Origin: JBHJGP01 sp050331695 | Lineage (GTDB): Bacteria > Pseudomonadota > Alphaproteobacteria > Geminicoccales > Geminicoccaceae | Assembly (NCBI GenBank): GCA_050331695.1 | Contig: JBHJGP010000010.1 | Coordinates: 60,588-124,587, forward strand | Reading direction: 5' to 3' | DNA: 64,000 bases | Shown here: piece by piece, positions 1 to 8,581 of the stretch | How positions within the stretch are numbered: position 1 is the first letter of the stretch | Layout of the letters: each line of letters begins with the position of its first letter | Notes under the pieces: generated by a model | Told to the model about the DNA's origin: nothing | The model's input: the letters and a program-made list of their open reading frames with translations, nothing else | Databases searched by the model: none | Made by a program: the position numbers and the translations under genes

Positions 1-1294
1 CGTCGGTCTCGGCGTCGATGCGGAACGTCTCAACATCGACGCGCGGCTGGCGTTCGGCGCGTTGCTCGATCCCGGTCTCTACGGCACCACCGTCACCCGG
101 CCCGATCTGTTCCGCCACTATCTGACCGACCAGCTGGGCCGGCTCATCGATCATCACAAAGTTCCGGTCATCGTCGGCGAGAGCGCCGAGCCTATCCCCT
201 TGCCGTTCGTGGTCGAGGAAAGTGCGACGGATCTCGCCAATGAGCGGGTCGCGGCGATGCTGGAGCGTTTCACGCTGCCCGATCTGAAGCGGACCAGCGA
301 CGATATCGCCAATGGGGTCAATCGGGGCGGTTCCGGGTCAATCCAGCCCCTGGCGCTGTTCACCGCCGAGCGGATCGATTATTCGCTGCACCGGCTCTAT
401 CACTACACGGCGACCGCGCCCAACTACTTCCAGCGCTTCATTCTTCTCACCAACTACCAGCGTTATGTCGAGCGGTTCATCGAGTACGGCCGGACCAGCG
501 GCGGGACGACCGAGGATTTCGTGGCCCTTGTCGAGCCGGGCAACGTCGTCACCGAACGGGCCGGCGTGTCGCTGGAAGGGCCCCGGGGCGAACCGCCCCA
601 GCACTTGCCGCAGATGCCGGCCTATCACCTGGTGCGCTCCGACGGGCGCGGGATCACCCTGGTCGACATCGGGGTCGGCCCGTCCAACGCTCGGACCATG
701 ACCGACCATCTGGCGGTGCTCAGACCCCATGTCTGGCTGATGCTCGGTCACTGCGCCGGGCTTCGCCGTAGCCAGCAGCTTGGCGACTACGTTCTGGCCC
801 ATGGCTATGTCCGCGATGACCACGTCCTCGACGCGGATCTCCCTCAGTTCGTGCCGGTGCCGCCGATCGCGGAGGTGCAGGTGGCGTTGCAGCAGGCGGT
901 CGAGACGGTGACCCAGGCCAAGGGTATTGAGCTCAAGACCCGGATGAGGACGGGCACTGTCGCCACCACCGACAACCGACACTGGGAACTTCGCTACGGC
1001 GAACTCTATCAGCGGCTCAACCAAAGCCGGGCGATCGCCGTCGACATGGAGAGCGCCACGATCGCCGCCAACGGCTTTCGCTTCCGGGTGCCCTACGGCA
1101 CGCTTTTGTGCGTGTCCGACAAGCCGCTCCATGGTGAATTGAAACTCAAGGGCATGGCCAACGCGTTCTACCGCCAGCGGATCAGCCAGCATCTGGAGAT
1201 CGGCATCGAGACCTGCCGGATCCTTCGCGAGGCAGGCCCGGAACAACTCCACTCGCGAAAACTCCGAAGCTTTGACGAGCCCGCTTTTCGCTAG
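1..1294 (+). CDS. amn: AMP nucleosidase, 5' end outside the window
   Basis: AMP nucleosidase hydrolyses AMP to adenine and ribose 5-phosphate in the cytosol and helps set adenylate pools. The frame is already open at base 2 and reads through conserved sequence with no convincing start, so the 5' end is missing. About 430 residues are visible against roughly 480-490 in the family. An N-terminal Amn-specific part is followed by a nucleoside-phosphorylase core with VDIGVGPSNARTMTDHL, a GHCAGLRRSQQLGDY stretch and VDMESATIAANG, the region that contacts the purine nucleoside in this superfamily. The next gene downstream is unrelated. Identification is firm; only the start is unknown. Confidence 0.93.
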   Translation, partial: VGLGVDAERLNIDARLAFGALLDPGLYGTTVTRPDLFRHYLTDQLGRLIDHHKVPVIVGESAEPIPLPFVVEESATDLANERVAAMLERFTLPDLKRTSDDIANGVNRGGSGSIQPLALFTAERIDYSLHRLYHYTATAPNYFQRFILLTNYQRYVERFIEYGRTSGGTTEDFVALVEPGNVVTERAGVSLEGPRGEPPQHLPQMPAYHLVRSDGRGITLVDIGVGPSNARTMTDHLAVLRPHVWLMLGHCAGLRRSQQLGDYVLAHGYVRDDHVLDADLPQFVPVPPIAEVQVALQQAVETVTQAKGIELKTRMRTGTVATTDNRHWELRYGELYQRLNQSRAIAVDMESATIAANGFRFRVPYGTLLCVSDKPLHGELKLKGMANAFYRQRISQHLEIGIETCRILREAGPEQLHSRKLRSFDEPAFR

Positions 1295-1381
1295 GGGAAC
1301 GTGGCGATCATCGGGAACATTTTTCACGATCACTGCAGCCATCCAGCAGCTATCGCCAAGCGATCCAACGGGAGTAAAAAA

Positions 1382-1678
1382 ATGGCCGAAACGCTTAAGA
1401 TCGTGGCCCGAATAAACGCTGAGCCAGGCGAGGCGGAAGGCCTGGTCGCCGAAATGAAACGATTGGTCAAGGAGGTCCGCGAGGAGCCGGGCTGCCTGCA
1501 ATACGATCTCTACCGGGGCTCGGACAAACCGGACGTTCTCGTCTTTGTCGAGGAATGGGAGAGCCGGGAGCTGTGGGAAGCGCATATGGCTGGCGATGCG
1601 CTGGCCCGGTTCAATGAGCGGATCGGTACGGGGAAGATCCGGGACGGTGAGGTCCATCCGCTGAACCGTGTGATCTAG
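1382..1678 (+). CDS. Antibiotic biosynthesis monooxygenase (ABM) domain protein
   Basis: A 98-residue protein made of one ABM (dimeric alpha-beta barrel) domain. The pattern EEPGCLQYDLYRGSDKPDVLVFVEEWES is typical in spacing: a Gly-Cys-Leu-xx-Tyr strand, then a strand ending in Glu-x-Trp, then the helix ELWEAHMAGDAL. Relatives include quinol monooxygenases of the YgiN type and many uncharacterised proteins that need no cofactor. The ATG at 1382 is chosen because it sits just after a GGGAG site and begins directly at the conserved MAETLKIVARI strand. Substrate unknown; the neighbours do not suggest one. It converges with motB across about 170 bases in which nothing further is seen. Confidence 0.8.
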   Translation: MAETLKIVARINAEPGEAEGLVAEMKRLVKEVREEPGCLQYDLYRGSDKPDVLVFVEEWESRELWEAHMAGDALARFNERIGTGKIRDGEVHPLNRVI

Positions 1679-1849
1679 ACGCCTGGGGAGCCGGCCCGCC
1701 TGCGGCCAATGCCCCGAGCGGCCTGCGATAGGGATCGCCAGTGGTCCGGATCAATCGGCTGATTTCCGTCCGATTGGTCCAAGAACGCCCAAATCATGAA
1801 ATTCGTGGTGCGCACCAGACGGAAAGCAACTTTCGTCCGGTTCGCATCA

Positions 1850-2788
1850 TCACGGGGCGGCGGCCTCTTGGACCGGCCGGTCCGCCGCTTCGGCCCGGGA
1901 CGACAGGATGATGATCGAAATCCGGCGATTGGTCGGCGCTGCCGGGTCGTCGGGCAGGAGCGGTTCGGTGGCGGCTTTACCGACCACCCGGGCGATGCGG
2001 GCCTCGTCGAGCCCGGCCGTGACCAGGGCTTTGCGGGCGGCCTGGGCGCGATCGGAGGACAGCGTCCAATTGTCCTGACCGGCGCTGTTGCGAAACGGCG
2101 TCGAGTCCGTGTGGCCGCTGATCGCGATACGCCCCTCGGTTCCCCGGATGACCTCGACGATCTTCTCGACGAGCGGCGTCATGTAAGGATAGATGACGGA
2201 GCTTCCCAAGGGAAACATGGAGCGCTGTTCCTGGTCCTTGATCTGGATCCGGAGGCCCGTCGCGGTCCGGTCAATCTCCAGGTTTTCGGCGAGGTGGGTC
2301 AGTTCCGGATTGTTGCGAACGGCCTCCCGAAGCTGCTCCTTGACCCGCTCGAACTCCTCCTGCTCGGCCTGCTCGAGAAGCTCCTCGCGTTCCGCCTTCT
2401 CGACCTCGTCCATGATTTCGTCGAAGAAGTCGCCGTCCCCATCACTGTCGCCGTCGGATTCGCCATCGCCCTCGTCGGGCGGCAGGCCGAAAACCAGGCT
2501 CGGCCGCGACATCGGCGCGTGATTGAGGGGCCCGTCCTGATCGAGCGCAGCACCGCCGGAGAAACCGACGCTGCCCGACTGGGATTTGAGCGCGGTCGTC
2601 GGCAGGAAATAGTTGGCGAGACCGAGCTTCTGTTCGTCGGTCGTGACGTTGAGCAGCCAGAGCAACAGGAAGAAGGCCATCATCGCGGTCACAAAGTCGG
2701 CATAGGCAACCTTCCAGGCGCCGCCATGCGCGCCGTGGCCCCCTGACTTCTTGACCTTCTTGATGATGATCGGTTGTTGGTCGGCCAT
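1850..2788 (-). CDS. motB: Flagellar motor stator protein MotB
   Basis: MotB forms, with MotA, the ion-conducting stator of the flagellar motor in the inner membrane. The 312-residue protein has a short basic cytoplasmic start, one transmembrane helix at about residues 28-48 (YADFVTAMMAFFLLLWLL) with Asp31 in the position of the proton-binding aspartate, a periplasmic linker and a C-terminal OmpA/MotB peptidoglycan-binding domain (SGHTDSTPF, then NRRISIII). The linker holds a strongly acidic Asp/Gly-rich stretch around residues 105-120 followed by a Glu-rich probable coiled coil. No motA is adjacent; a separate motA is known in alphaproteobacteria such as Caulobacter. Divergent from the alpha/beta hydrolase. 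Confidence 0.9.
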   Translation of the reverse strand: MADQQPIIIKKVKKSGGHGAHGGAWKVAYADFVTAMMAFFLLLWLLNVTTDEQKLGLANYFLPTTALKSQSGSVGFSGGAALDQDGPLNHAPMSRPSLVFGLPPDEGDGESDGDSDGDGDFFDEIMDEVEKAEREELLEQAEQEEFERVKEQLREAVRNNPELTHLAENLEIDRTATGLRIQIKDQEQRSMFPLGSSVIYPYMTPLVEKIVEVIRGTEGRIAISGHTDSTPFRNSAGQDNWTLSSDRAQAARKALVTAGLDEARIARVVGKAATEPLLPDDPAAPTNRRISIIILSSRAEAADRPVQEAAAP

Positions 2789-2905
2789 GCTCGGTTTCCG
2801 ACACCCGGGTGTTGTTTCGCCAGCTCTGGTTAGTGGCAGAACGGGGTTAAGCGACGGTTAAGGTGAGCATGTCGGAAAGCCGGGATCGGCTGAAGGAGCA
2901 GGCTG

Positions 2906-3766
2906 TTGAGCGACGTAAGGCAACCCCGAAGCCGCAAAGTCTCGGTGCCTGTCGGTGACGCCAAGATCGGTTTGCGGATCCTGGTTTGGGGTGAACCCAA
3001 GGGGAAGCCACCAGTCGTTTGCGTCCACGGTCTCACCCGCAACGCACGCGATTTCGATCCGCTCGCCGTCGCCCTAAGCACCGAGCGCCAGGTCATCTGT
3101 CCGGACGTGGCGGGCCGGGGCCAGAGCGACTGGTTGGCTGACCCAGATCACTATCAGGTGCCGGTCTACGCCTCCCACCTCCTAGCGCTTCTGGCCCAGC
3201 TGGACCTCGACGAAGTGGACTGGGTCGGAACCTCCATGGGGGGTCTGATCGCCATGGAGATCGCCGCATCCGAGCGGTCACCGATCCGGAGGCTGGTGCT
3301 GAACGATGTCGGCCCGTTCGTGCCCTACGCCAGCCTCGAGCTGATCAAGCACTATCTGGGGCTGGATCTGCGGTTTCCCGATATCGAAGCGATCGAGAAC
3401 CATTTTCGGTTCATTCACGCGGGCTTCGGCGACCTTACGGCCGAACAATGGCGAAACCTGGCGGAACATAGTTCGAGGCCCTTGTCCGACGGCGGCTACG
3501 CTCTGGCATACGATCCGTTGATCCGGGAGCCCTTCATCGCCGGCGTTCGCGAGGATATCGATGTCTGGCACCTCTATGACCGGATCACCTGTCCGACCCT
3601 GGTTCTTCGAGGTGCCGAGTCCGAGCTCTTGTCAGCCGAGGTCGCCCAGGCGATGACCGAGCGGGGGCCCAAAGCGGAACTCGTGACCTTCGCCGAGATC
3701 GGTCATGCGCCGGCCCTGATGGATCCGGAACAGATCGGTGTCGTCCGCGATTTTTTGGTCCGCTAG
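2906..3766 (+). CDS. Alpha/beta-fold hydrolase
   Basis: A 286-residue cytosolic alpha/beta hydrolase. It has the VHGLTRNARDF oxyanion-hole strand near residue 40, the nucleophile elbow GTSMGG with a catalytic Ser around residue 112, a probable acid in the C-terminal third and the catalytic His in IGHAPAL near residue 270. The start is TTG at 2906, chosen because a clear AAGGAG site lies 7 bases upstream and no ATG is in frame there. Substrate not predictable: haloalkane dehalogenase-like and esterase members share this layout. Its TAG stop overlaps the stop of the convergent hemB on the shared sequence CTAG. Confidence 0.82.
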   Translation: MSDVRQPRSRKVSVPVGDAKIGLRILVWGEPKGKPPVVCVHGLTRNARDFDPLAVALSTERQVICPDVAGRGQSDWLADPDHYQVPVYASHLLALLAQLDLDEVDWVGTSMGGLIAMEIAASERSPIRRLVLNDVGPFVPYASLELIKHYLGLDLRFPDIEAIENHFRFIHAGFGDLTAEQWRNLAEHSSRPLSDGGYALAYDPLIREPFIAGVREDIDVWHLYDRITCPTLVLRGAESELLSAEVAQAMTERGPKAELVTFAEIGHAPALMDPEQIGVVRDFLVR

Positions 3767-4770
3767 CCCCTAAGCCGTCTGGCGACGTCAAGCGCCGCAT
3801 AGGACAAAATCGCGTCGGCGCCCGCCCGTTTCATGGCGATCAGCGCCTCGTCCATCGCCGCCGTGGCGTCCAGCCAGCCGGCCTGACCCGCGGCGGCGAG
3901 CATCGCGTACTCGCCGCTGACCTGATAGGCAAGAGTGGGCACGCCGAAGGCGGTTTTCACCCGGTGCACGATGTCCAGATAGGGCAGCGCCGGTTTGACC
4001 ATCACCATGTCCGCTCCCTCGCGCAAATCCATCGCGACCTCTTGAAGGGCTTCGTCAGTGTTCGCCGGGTCCATCTGATAGGTGCGTTTGTCGGCCTTGC
4101 CCAACGCGCTGGCACTGTCAATGGCCTCACGGAACGGCCCGTAGAAGCAAGACGCATATTTGGCGGCGTAGGCCAGGATCACGGTGTTCTGATGGCCGTC
4201 CTCGTCGAGCGTTTTGCGGATCGCGCCGATCCGGCCATCCATCATGTCGGACGGCCCGACGCAGTCGCAGCCGGCGGCCGCCTGCACCCGGGCCTGCTCG
4301 ACGAGCATGGCGACGGTTGGATCGTTGAGAATGGTGCCATCAGACAAAACCCCGTCCTGGCCGTGGCTGGTGTAGGGATCGAGTGCCACGTCGATGATGA
4401 CGCCAAGTTCGGGCAGCGCCGCTTTGAGGGCTCGGGCCGCGCGACAGACCAGATTGTCCGGATTGGTCGCTTCGATCCCGTCGATCGTCTTCAGCGACGC
4501 CGACACCTTCGGGAACAGCGCGACCGCGGGGATACCGAGCTCAAAGGCCTCTCGCGCGATCTGAAGCGTTTTATCGATCGAACGGCGACTGACACCGGGC
4601 AGTGACGCGATAGGCTCGACGTCGCCATCGCCTTCGATCAGGAACAAGGGCAGGATCAGGTCGCTGGGTATAAGCGCGTGCTCGGCTACGAGCTGGCGTG
4701 ACCAGCGCGCCATGCGGTTGCGTCTCAGCCGGGTGGTGGGATAGTGACGGCTAACAGGCACGGGCGACAT
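3763..4770 (-). CDS. hemB: Delta-aminolevulinic acid dehydratase (porphobilinogen synthase)
   Basis: HemB condenses two 5-aminolevulinate molecules into porphobilinogen, the second common step of tetrapyrrole synthesis. The 335-residue length is normal. Visible hallmarks are LILPLFLIEG near the N-terminus, DVALDPYTSHGQDG, the lysine in AYAAKYASCFYGPFREA and the Schiff-base lysine in MVKPALPYLD. ATG at 4770 is preferred over longer in-frame starts because GGGAGGAAG lies just upstream and the conserved family start follows. It is divergent from the acyl-CoA dehydrogenase operon, leaving about 136 bases for both promoters. Confidence 0.95.
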   Translation of the reverse strand: MSPVPVSRHYPTTRLRRNRMARWSRQLVAEHALIPSDLILPLFLIEGDGDVEPIASLPGVSRRSIDKTLQIAREAFELGIPAVALFPKVSASLKTIDGIEATNPDNLVCRAARALKAALPELGVIIDVALDPYTSHGQDGVLSDGTILNDPTVAMLVEQARVQAAAGCDCVGPSDMMDGRIGAIRKTLDEDGHQNTVILAYAAKYASCFYGPFREAIDSASALGKADKRTYQMDPANTDEALQEVAMDLREGADMVMVKPALPYLDIVHRVKTAFGVPTLAYQVSGEYAMLAAAGQAGWLDATAAMDEALIAMKRAGADAILSYAALDVARRLRG

Positions 4771-4894
4771 CGAACTTCCTCCCTCAATCTGCGGAACATA
4801 AAGGGGGGCTGTTCTAGCGGGCAAGGCCGCCGGCTTCTGGCCGTGAGACAGACCGCCCCGCCGGTCGAGAACGTCTCGCCCGGTGCTTTGCGTT

Positions 4895-4927
4895 CCAGGG
4901 AGTTTGATGCCAGGGAGTTCAGTCGTG
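4895..4927 (+). promoter_or_regulatory. Tandem ribosome-binding sites before the acyl-CoA dehydrogenase
   Basis: The ten bases CCAGGGAGTT occur twice, at 4895-4904 and 4910-4919. Each copy supplies AGGGAG, and each is followed by an in-frame start: ATG at 4907 (spacing 4) and GTG at 4925 (spacing 7). The repeat unit is 15 bases, so both starts are in one frame and the products differ by only six residues. Which start is used cannot be settled from sequence. Confidence 0.5.
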
Positions 4928-6064
4928 GACATCGAGCAGACCGACGAGCAGGCCGCCTTCGTTGCGATGGCCCGGGATTTCGCTGCCAACGCCATGCAGC
5001 CACACGCGCTGCGCTGGGACCGGGAGAAAATCTTCCCGGTGGACACTTTGCGCGAAGCGGCGGCTCTCGGCATGGCGGCGATGTATGTCGATCCGGACCA
5101 TGGCGGCAGCGGGCTCAGCCGTCTCGACGCGGCCCTCATCTTCGAAGAGCTGTCCGCGGCCTGCGCCTCGACCGCAGCCTATATCTCCATTCACAACATG
5201 GTCGCCTGGATGGTCGACCGCTTCGGCGATGACCGGCAGCGTGCCGATCTGTTGCCCAAGCTGGCCTCAATGGAGTGGCTCACCAGCTATTGCCTAACTG
5301 AGCCCGGATCTGGCTCCGACGCGGCAAGCCTCAAAACCAAAGCCGTGCTGGATGACGATCACTATGTGCTGGAAGGCGCCAAGGCCTTCATCTCGGGCGG
5401 CGGCGTCAGTGATCTCTACGCCGTCATGGCCCGGACCGGCGGCGAGGGACCCGCCGGTATCAGCTGCATTCTGGTGGAGAAGGGGACGGCCGGTCTCAGC
5501 TTTGGCCAACCCGAGGTCAAAATGGGATGGAACTCGCAACCGACTGCGATGGTCCTCTTCGACGGTTGCCGGGTTCCGGTGGCCAATCGTCTGGGCGATG
5601 AGGGCGAGGGCTTCAGAATTGCCATGCAGGCGCTCGACGGCGGTCGGATCAACATCGGCTCCTGCTCCCTCGGCAGCGCTCGGGCCTGCATGGAACGGGC
5701 TCGAGCGCACATGACCGACCGGCGCCAGTTCGGTCAGAGATTGGCCGATTTCCAGGGTCTGCAGTTTCGCCTCGCGGAAATGGCGACCGAACTCGAGGCA
5801 GCCCGGTTGATGGTCCATAAAGCGGCGCGCTCGCTCGACGCCGGTTCGCCGGACCGGACCTTGCGCTGCGCCATGGCCAAGCGTTTCGCCACCGACACCG
5901 GTTTTTCCGTGGCGAACCGGGCGCTGCAACTGTTCGGTGGCTACGGCTACATCCACGAGACGGGTATCGAGCGCCACGTCCGTGACTGTCGGGTCCACCA
6001 AATCCTCGAGGGAACCAACGAAATCATGAACGTGATCATCGCCCGGGAGTTGCTGCGCCAATGA
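4907..6064 (+). CDS. Acyl-CoA dehydrogenase, probably isobutyryl-CoA or short/branched-chain type
   Basis: A flavin-dependent acyl-CoA dehydrogenase of 385 residues that introduces an alpha-beta double bond into an acyl-CoA and passes electrons to ETF. The three-part ACAD fold is visible: N-terminal helices, the middle beta domain with YCLTEPGSGSDAASLKT, and the C-terminal helical domain with ADFQGLQFRLAEMAT, LQLFGGYGYIHE and the end motif QILEGTNEIM. The catalytic glutamate is probably the one in HQILEGTNEI. The next two genes encode the following steps of valine breakdown, so isobutyryl-CoA is the likeliest substrate; this is inference from context. The stop overlaps the next start as ATGA. 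Confidence 0.9.
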   Translation: MPGSSVVDIEQTDEQAAFVAMARDFAANAMQPHALRWDREKIFPVDTLREAAALGMAAMYVDPDHGGSGLSRLDAALIFEELSAACASTAAYISIHNMVAWMVDRFGDDRQRADLLPKLASMEWLTSYCLTEPGSGSDAASLKTKAVLDDDHYVLEGAKAFISGGGVSDLYAVMARTGGEGPAGISCILVEKGTAGLSFGQPEVKMGWNSQPTAMVLFDGCRVPVANRLGDEGEGFRIAMQALDGGRINIGSCSLGSARACMERARAHMTDRRQFGQRLADFQGLQFRLAEMATELEAARLMVHKAARSLDAGSPDRTLRCAMAKRFATDTGFSVANRALQLFGGYGYIHETGIERHVRDCRVHQILEGTNEIMNVIIARELLRQ

Positions 6065-7146
6065 GCGACGCGCTTGACGATGTCCGGCTCGACCGCCGGG
6101 GCGCCCTGGGCCACATCCATCTGAACCGGCCGAAGGCGCTCAACACGCTGACCCATGCGATGGTGATCGAGATCAACCAGGCTTTGGTCCGTTGGAAGGA
6201 TGATCCGGAAGTGTTGGCGGTCCTCGTCACAGGTGAAGGGGATCGCGCTTTCTGCGCCGGCGGCGACGTGCGGGCCGTCACCGCCCAGGCCCGCGACGAG
6301 GGTGTCGGCGTGGCCCATCGTTTCTTTCACGACGAATATCTCATGAACTGGCGCATCGGACGGTTTCCCAAACCCTACGTCGCGCTGATCGACGGCATCA
6401 CCATGGGTGGTGGTGTCGGCCTCTCGGTCCACGGGACCTTTCGGATCGCGACGGAGAGGACTCTCCTCGCCATGCCGGAGACGACGATCGGCCTTTTTCC
6501 GGATGTCGGCGCGTCCTACGCGCTGCCCCGCTGTCCGGGTTCGATCGGCCTTTATCTCGGGCTCACCGGCGAACGGCTCACCGGCGGCGATGTAGTCCAT
6601 GCGGGCCTCGCTACGCACTTCATGGCAAGCGAGCAGGTTGGCGCCTTGATCGATCAGCTGGAGGCCATCGAAACCCCCGACAACGTGTCGTCGGTGATCG
6701 AAGGACACGGCGCGTATGCGCCCTCGGGTACGCTTGTTGAGCGGCGCGACGCGATCGATCGGGTTTTCGAGCGTTACGATCTCGAATTCATTCGCGATGG
6801 GCTGGAGGCGGAGCCAACCGGGTGGGGGGCTGCGCTCTGGCGGGAAATGACCACGAAAGCACCGACCAGCGTCTATCTCACGCTCGAAGAATTGAACCGG
6901 GGCCGCGCTCTCGATTTCGAGGCATGCCTGCGCCAGGAGTTCCGGATGGTGTATCATTGTCTCGGACAACCGGATTTCGCAGAAGGGGTGAGGGCGCTGC
7001 TGGTGGATAAGGACAAGACACCGAAGTGGCGTCCCGATCGCTTGGAAGATGTGCGACAGGAAGCGGTCGGCGCGTTCTTCGAGGCCGATCCCGGCTACGA
7101 CCTCGTTTTGGGCTGGCGCGCCAACACAAGTGGCAGAGGCGCCTGA
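6061..7146 (+). CDS. 3-hydroxyisobutyryl-CoA hydrolase (enoyl-CoA hydratase family)
   Basis: A 361-residue crotonase-fold protein, longer than enoyl-CoA hydratases (about 260) and matching 3-hydroxyisobutyryl-CoA hydrolases. This enzyme removes CoA from 3-hydroxyisobutyryl-CoA in valine degradation. Diagnostic features are the oxyanion segment GEGDRAFCAGGDVRAV, MGGGVGLSVHGTFRIATE, the hydrolase signature GLFPDVGASYALPR and YLGLTGERLTGGDVVHAGLATH. The C-terminal ECH_2-type extension is present. It sits between an acyl-CoA dehydrogenase (4-base overlap) and hydroxyisobutyrate dehydrogenase (one base gap), which supports the assignment. Confidence 0.92.
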   Translation: MSDALDDVRLDRRGALGHIHLNRPKALNTLTHAMVIEINQALVRWKDDPEVLAVLVTGEGDRAFCAGGDVRAVTAQARDEGVGVAHRFFHDEYLMNWRIGRFPKPYVALIDGITMGGGVGLSVHGTFRIATERTLLAMPETTIGLFPDVGASYALPRCPGSIGLYLGLTGERLTGGDVVHAGLATHFMASEQVGALIDQLEAIETPDNVSSVIEGHGAYAPSGTLVERRDAIDRVFERYDLEFIRDGLEAEPTGWGAALWREMTTKAPTSVYLTLEELNRGRALDFEACLRQEFRMVYHCLGQPDFAEGVRALLVDKDKTPKWRPDRLEDVRQEAVGAFFEADPGYDLVLGWRANTSGRGA

Positions 7147-7147
7147 C

Positions 7148-8050
7148 ATGGCCCAGCAGAAAAGCTGCATCGCTTTCATCGGCCTCGGCAATATGGGGGC
7201 GCCGATGGCGCGCAACCTCCTGGCCGCCGGCCATTACCTGGCCGTTCACGACATCAATCCTGACGCCTCGGCCGCACTGGACGAAGCCGGAGCGAGGGTG
7301 GCCGAGAGCGTTATTGCCGCGGCCGAGGGTACCGACGTGGTGATCACCATGTTGCCGGCGGGACGCCATGTCGAGGCGGTCTACCTGGGCGAGCGGGGAT
7401 TGTTGACAGTGCTGCCCAAGACCTGTCTGGCCGTCGACTGCTCGACCATCGATGTCGCCACCGCCCGTAAGGTCCACGACCACGCCACAGAACGAGGGGT
7501 CGATCTTCTCGACGCCCCCGTTTCCGGTGGCGCCGCGGGCGCGGAGGCGGGGACGCTCACCTTCATGGTCGGCGGGTCCGCCAGAGCCTTCGAGCGCGCG
7601 CGGCCCTATCTCGAGGTCATGGGCAAGTCGGTGATCCATGCCGGCGAGGCGGGCGCCGGACAGACGGCGAAGATCTGCAACAATATGATCCTCGGCATAT
7701 CGATGATCGGCGTCTGCGAAGCCTTCGCCCTGGCCGACAGTCTTGGACTGGCGCCGGAAAAACTGTTTGAGATCAGTGCCTCATCCTCCGGCCAATGCTG
7801 GTCGCTGACGACCTACTGTCCGGTGCCGGGACCGGTTCCAGCGTCGCCGGCGAACCGCGATTACGCACCCGGTTTCACCGCAGAGATGATGTTGAAGGAT
7901 CTCAAACTCGCGCAGCAGGCGGCCAATGCCGGGGGTGTTGCGACCCCCCTCGGCGCGGCCGCTTGCCAGCTCTATCAGCTTCTTGATAGCTCTGGTTGCG
8001 GAAAAAGAGACTTTTCGTTCATCATCAAGATGATAGAAGGTAAACTATAA
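7148..8050 (+). CDS. mmsB: 3-hydroxyisobutyrate dehydrogenase
   Basis: NAD-dependent oxidation of 3-hydroxyisobutyrate to methylmalonate semialdehyde, the step after the hydrolase encoded just upstream. The 300-residue protein starts with the Rossmann motif GLGNMGAPMARNLLAAGH, has the substrate-binding DAPVSGGAAGAEAGTL loop and the catalytic lysine in AKICNNMILGISM, and ends in the all-helical dimerisation domain. ATG at 7148 is chosen because it follows the upstream stop by one base and precedes the Rossmann motif; in-frame upstream codons belong to the hydrolase region. Third gene of the valine operon; methylmalonate-semialdehyde dehydrogenase is not in this window. Confidence 0.94.
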   Translation: MAQQKSCIAFIGLGNMGAPMARNLLAAGHYLAVHDINPDASAALDEAGARVAESVIAAAEGTDVVITMLPAGRHVEAVYLGERGLLTVLPKTCLAVDCSTIDVATARKVHDHATERGVDLLDAPVSGGAAGAEAGTLTFMVGGSARAFERARPYLEVMGKSVIHAGEAGAGQTAKICNNMILGISMIGVCEAFALADSLGLAPEKLFEISASSSGQCWSLTTYCPVPGPVPASPANRDYAPGFTAEMMLKDLKLAQQAANAGGVATPLGAAACQLYQLLDSSGCGKRDFSFIIKMIEGKL

Positions 8051-8128
8051 CCGAGTGCTGGAGCAGCCGAAGACCTATCCAGAGTTGGGTTGCTCGGCGC
8101 TTGTGGCGAGGTCGTGGGCGGAGAACAC

Positions 8129-8581
8129 GTGAAGGATAGCTATCTCGAGACCATTCGATTGATTGAGCGGCTGCACAGGCGCTTCCTTGACGTCATCAAG
8201 ACCGAATTGGACCGCCTGGGCGTGCAGGACATCAACAACGTCCAGGCCTTGATCTTGTCGAACATTGGCGACGACGAATTGACCGTCGGCGAGCTGACCA
8301 ACCGGGGCTACTACCAGGGCTCAAACGTTTCCTACAATGTGAAGAAGTTGGTCGAGACCGACTATCTGGTTCAAGAGCGCTCGGCGCACGACCGCAGGCA
8401 GACCCGCGTACGGCTGTCCGACAAAGGGTTGGACCTGACCTCGAAAATTGCCTTGCTCTATGAGCGCCATGCGGGCGAAGTGTCCAACGGCATCGCCGAT
8501 CATGATCAGCTCATGGCGATGAACCGGGTTCTTTTGTCGTTGGAGCGGTTCTGGAGCAATGACATTAACTACCGCCGCTGA
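8129..8581 (+). CDS. ldtR: MarR-family transcriptional regulator LdtR
   Basis: A 150-residue winged-helix regulator matching LdtR, the alphaproteobacterial MarR-type regulator linked to L,D-transpeptidase genes and osmotic stress. The N-terminal LETIRLIERLHRRFLDVIKTELDRLG is characteristic; the recognition region is YYQGSNVSYNVKKLVETDYL and the wing carries HDRRQTRVRLSDKG. GTG at 8129 is chosen because GGAGA lies 5 bases upstream and the protein then begins as relatives do. The start of a small lipoprotein gene overlaps its 3' end, suggesting cotranscription. No L,D-transpeptidase gene is in the window. Confidence 0.85.
   Translation: MKDSYLETIRLIERLHRRFLDVIKTELDRLGVQDINNVQALILSNIGDDELTVGELTNRGYYQGSNVSYNVKKLVETDYLVQERSAHDRRQTRVRLSDKGLDLTSKIALLYERHAGEVSNGIADHDQLMAMNRVLLSLERFWSNDINYRR

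Noticed and set aside
338..1657. Long minus-strand open frame opposite amn
   Set aside because: It is antisense to a recognised gene, its translation has no family features and it exists because of high GC in codon third positions.
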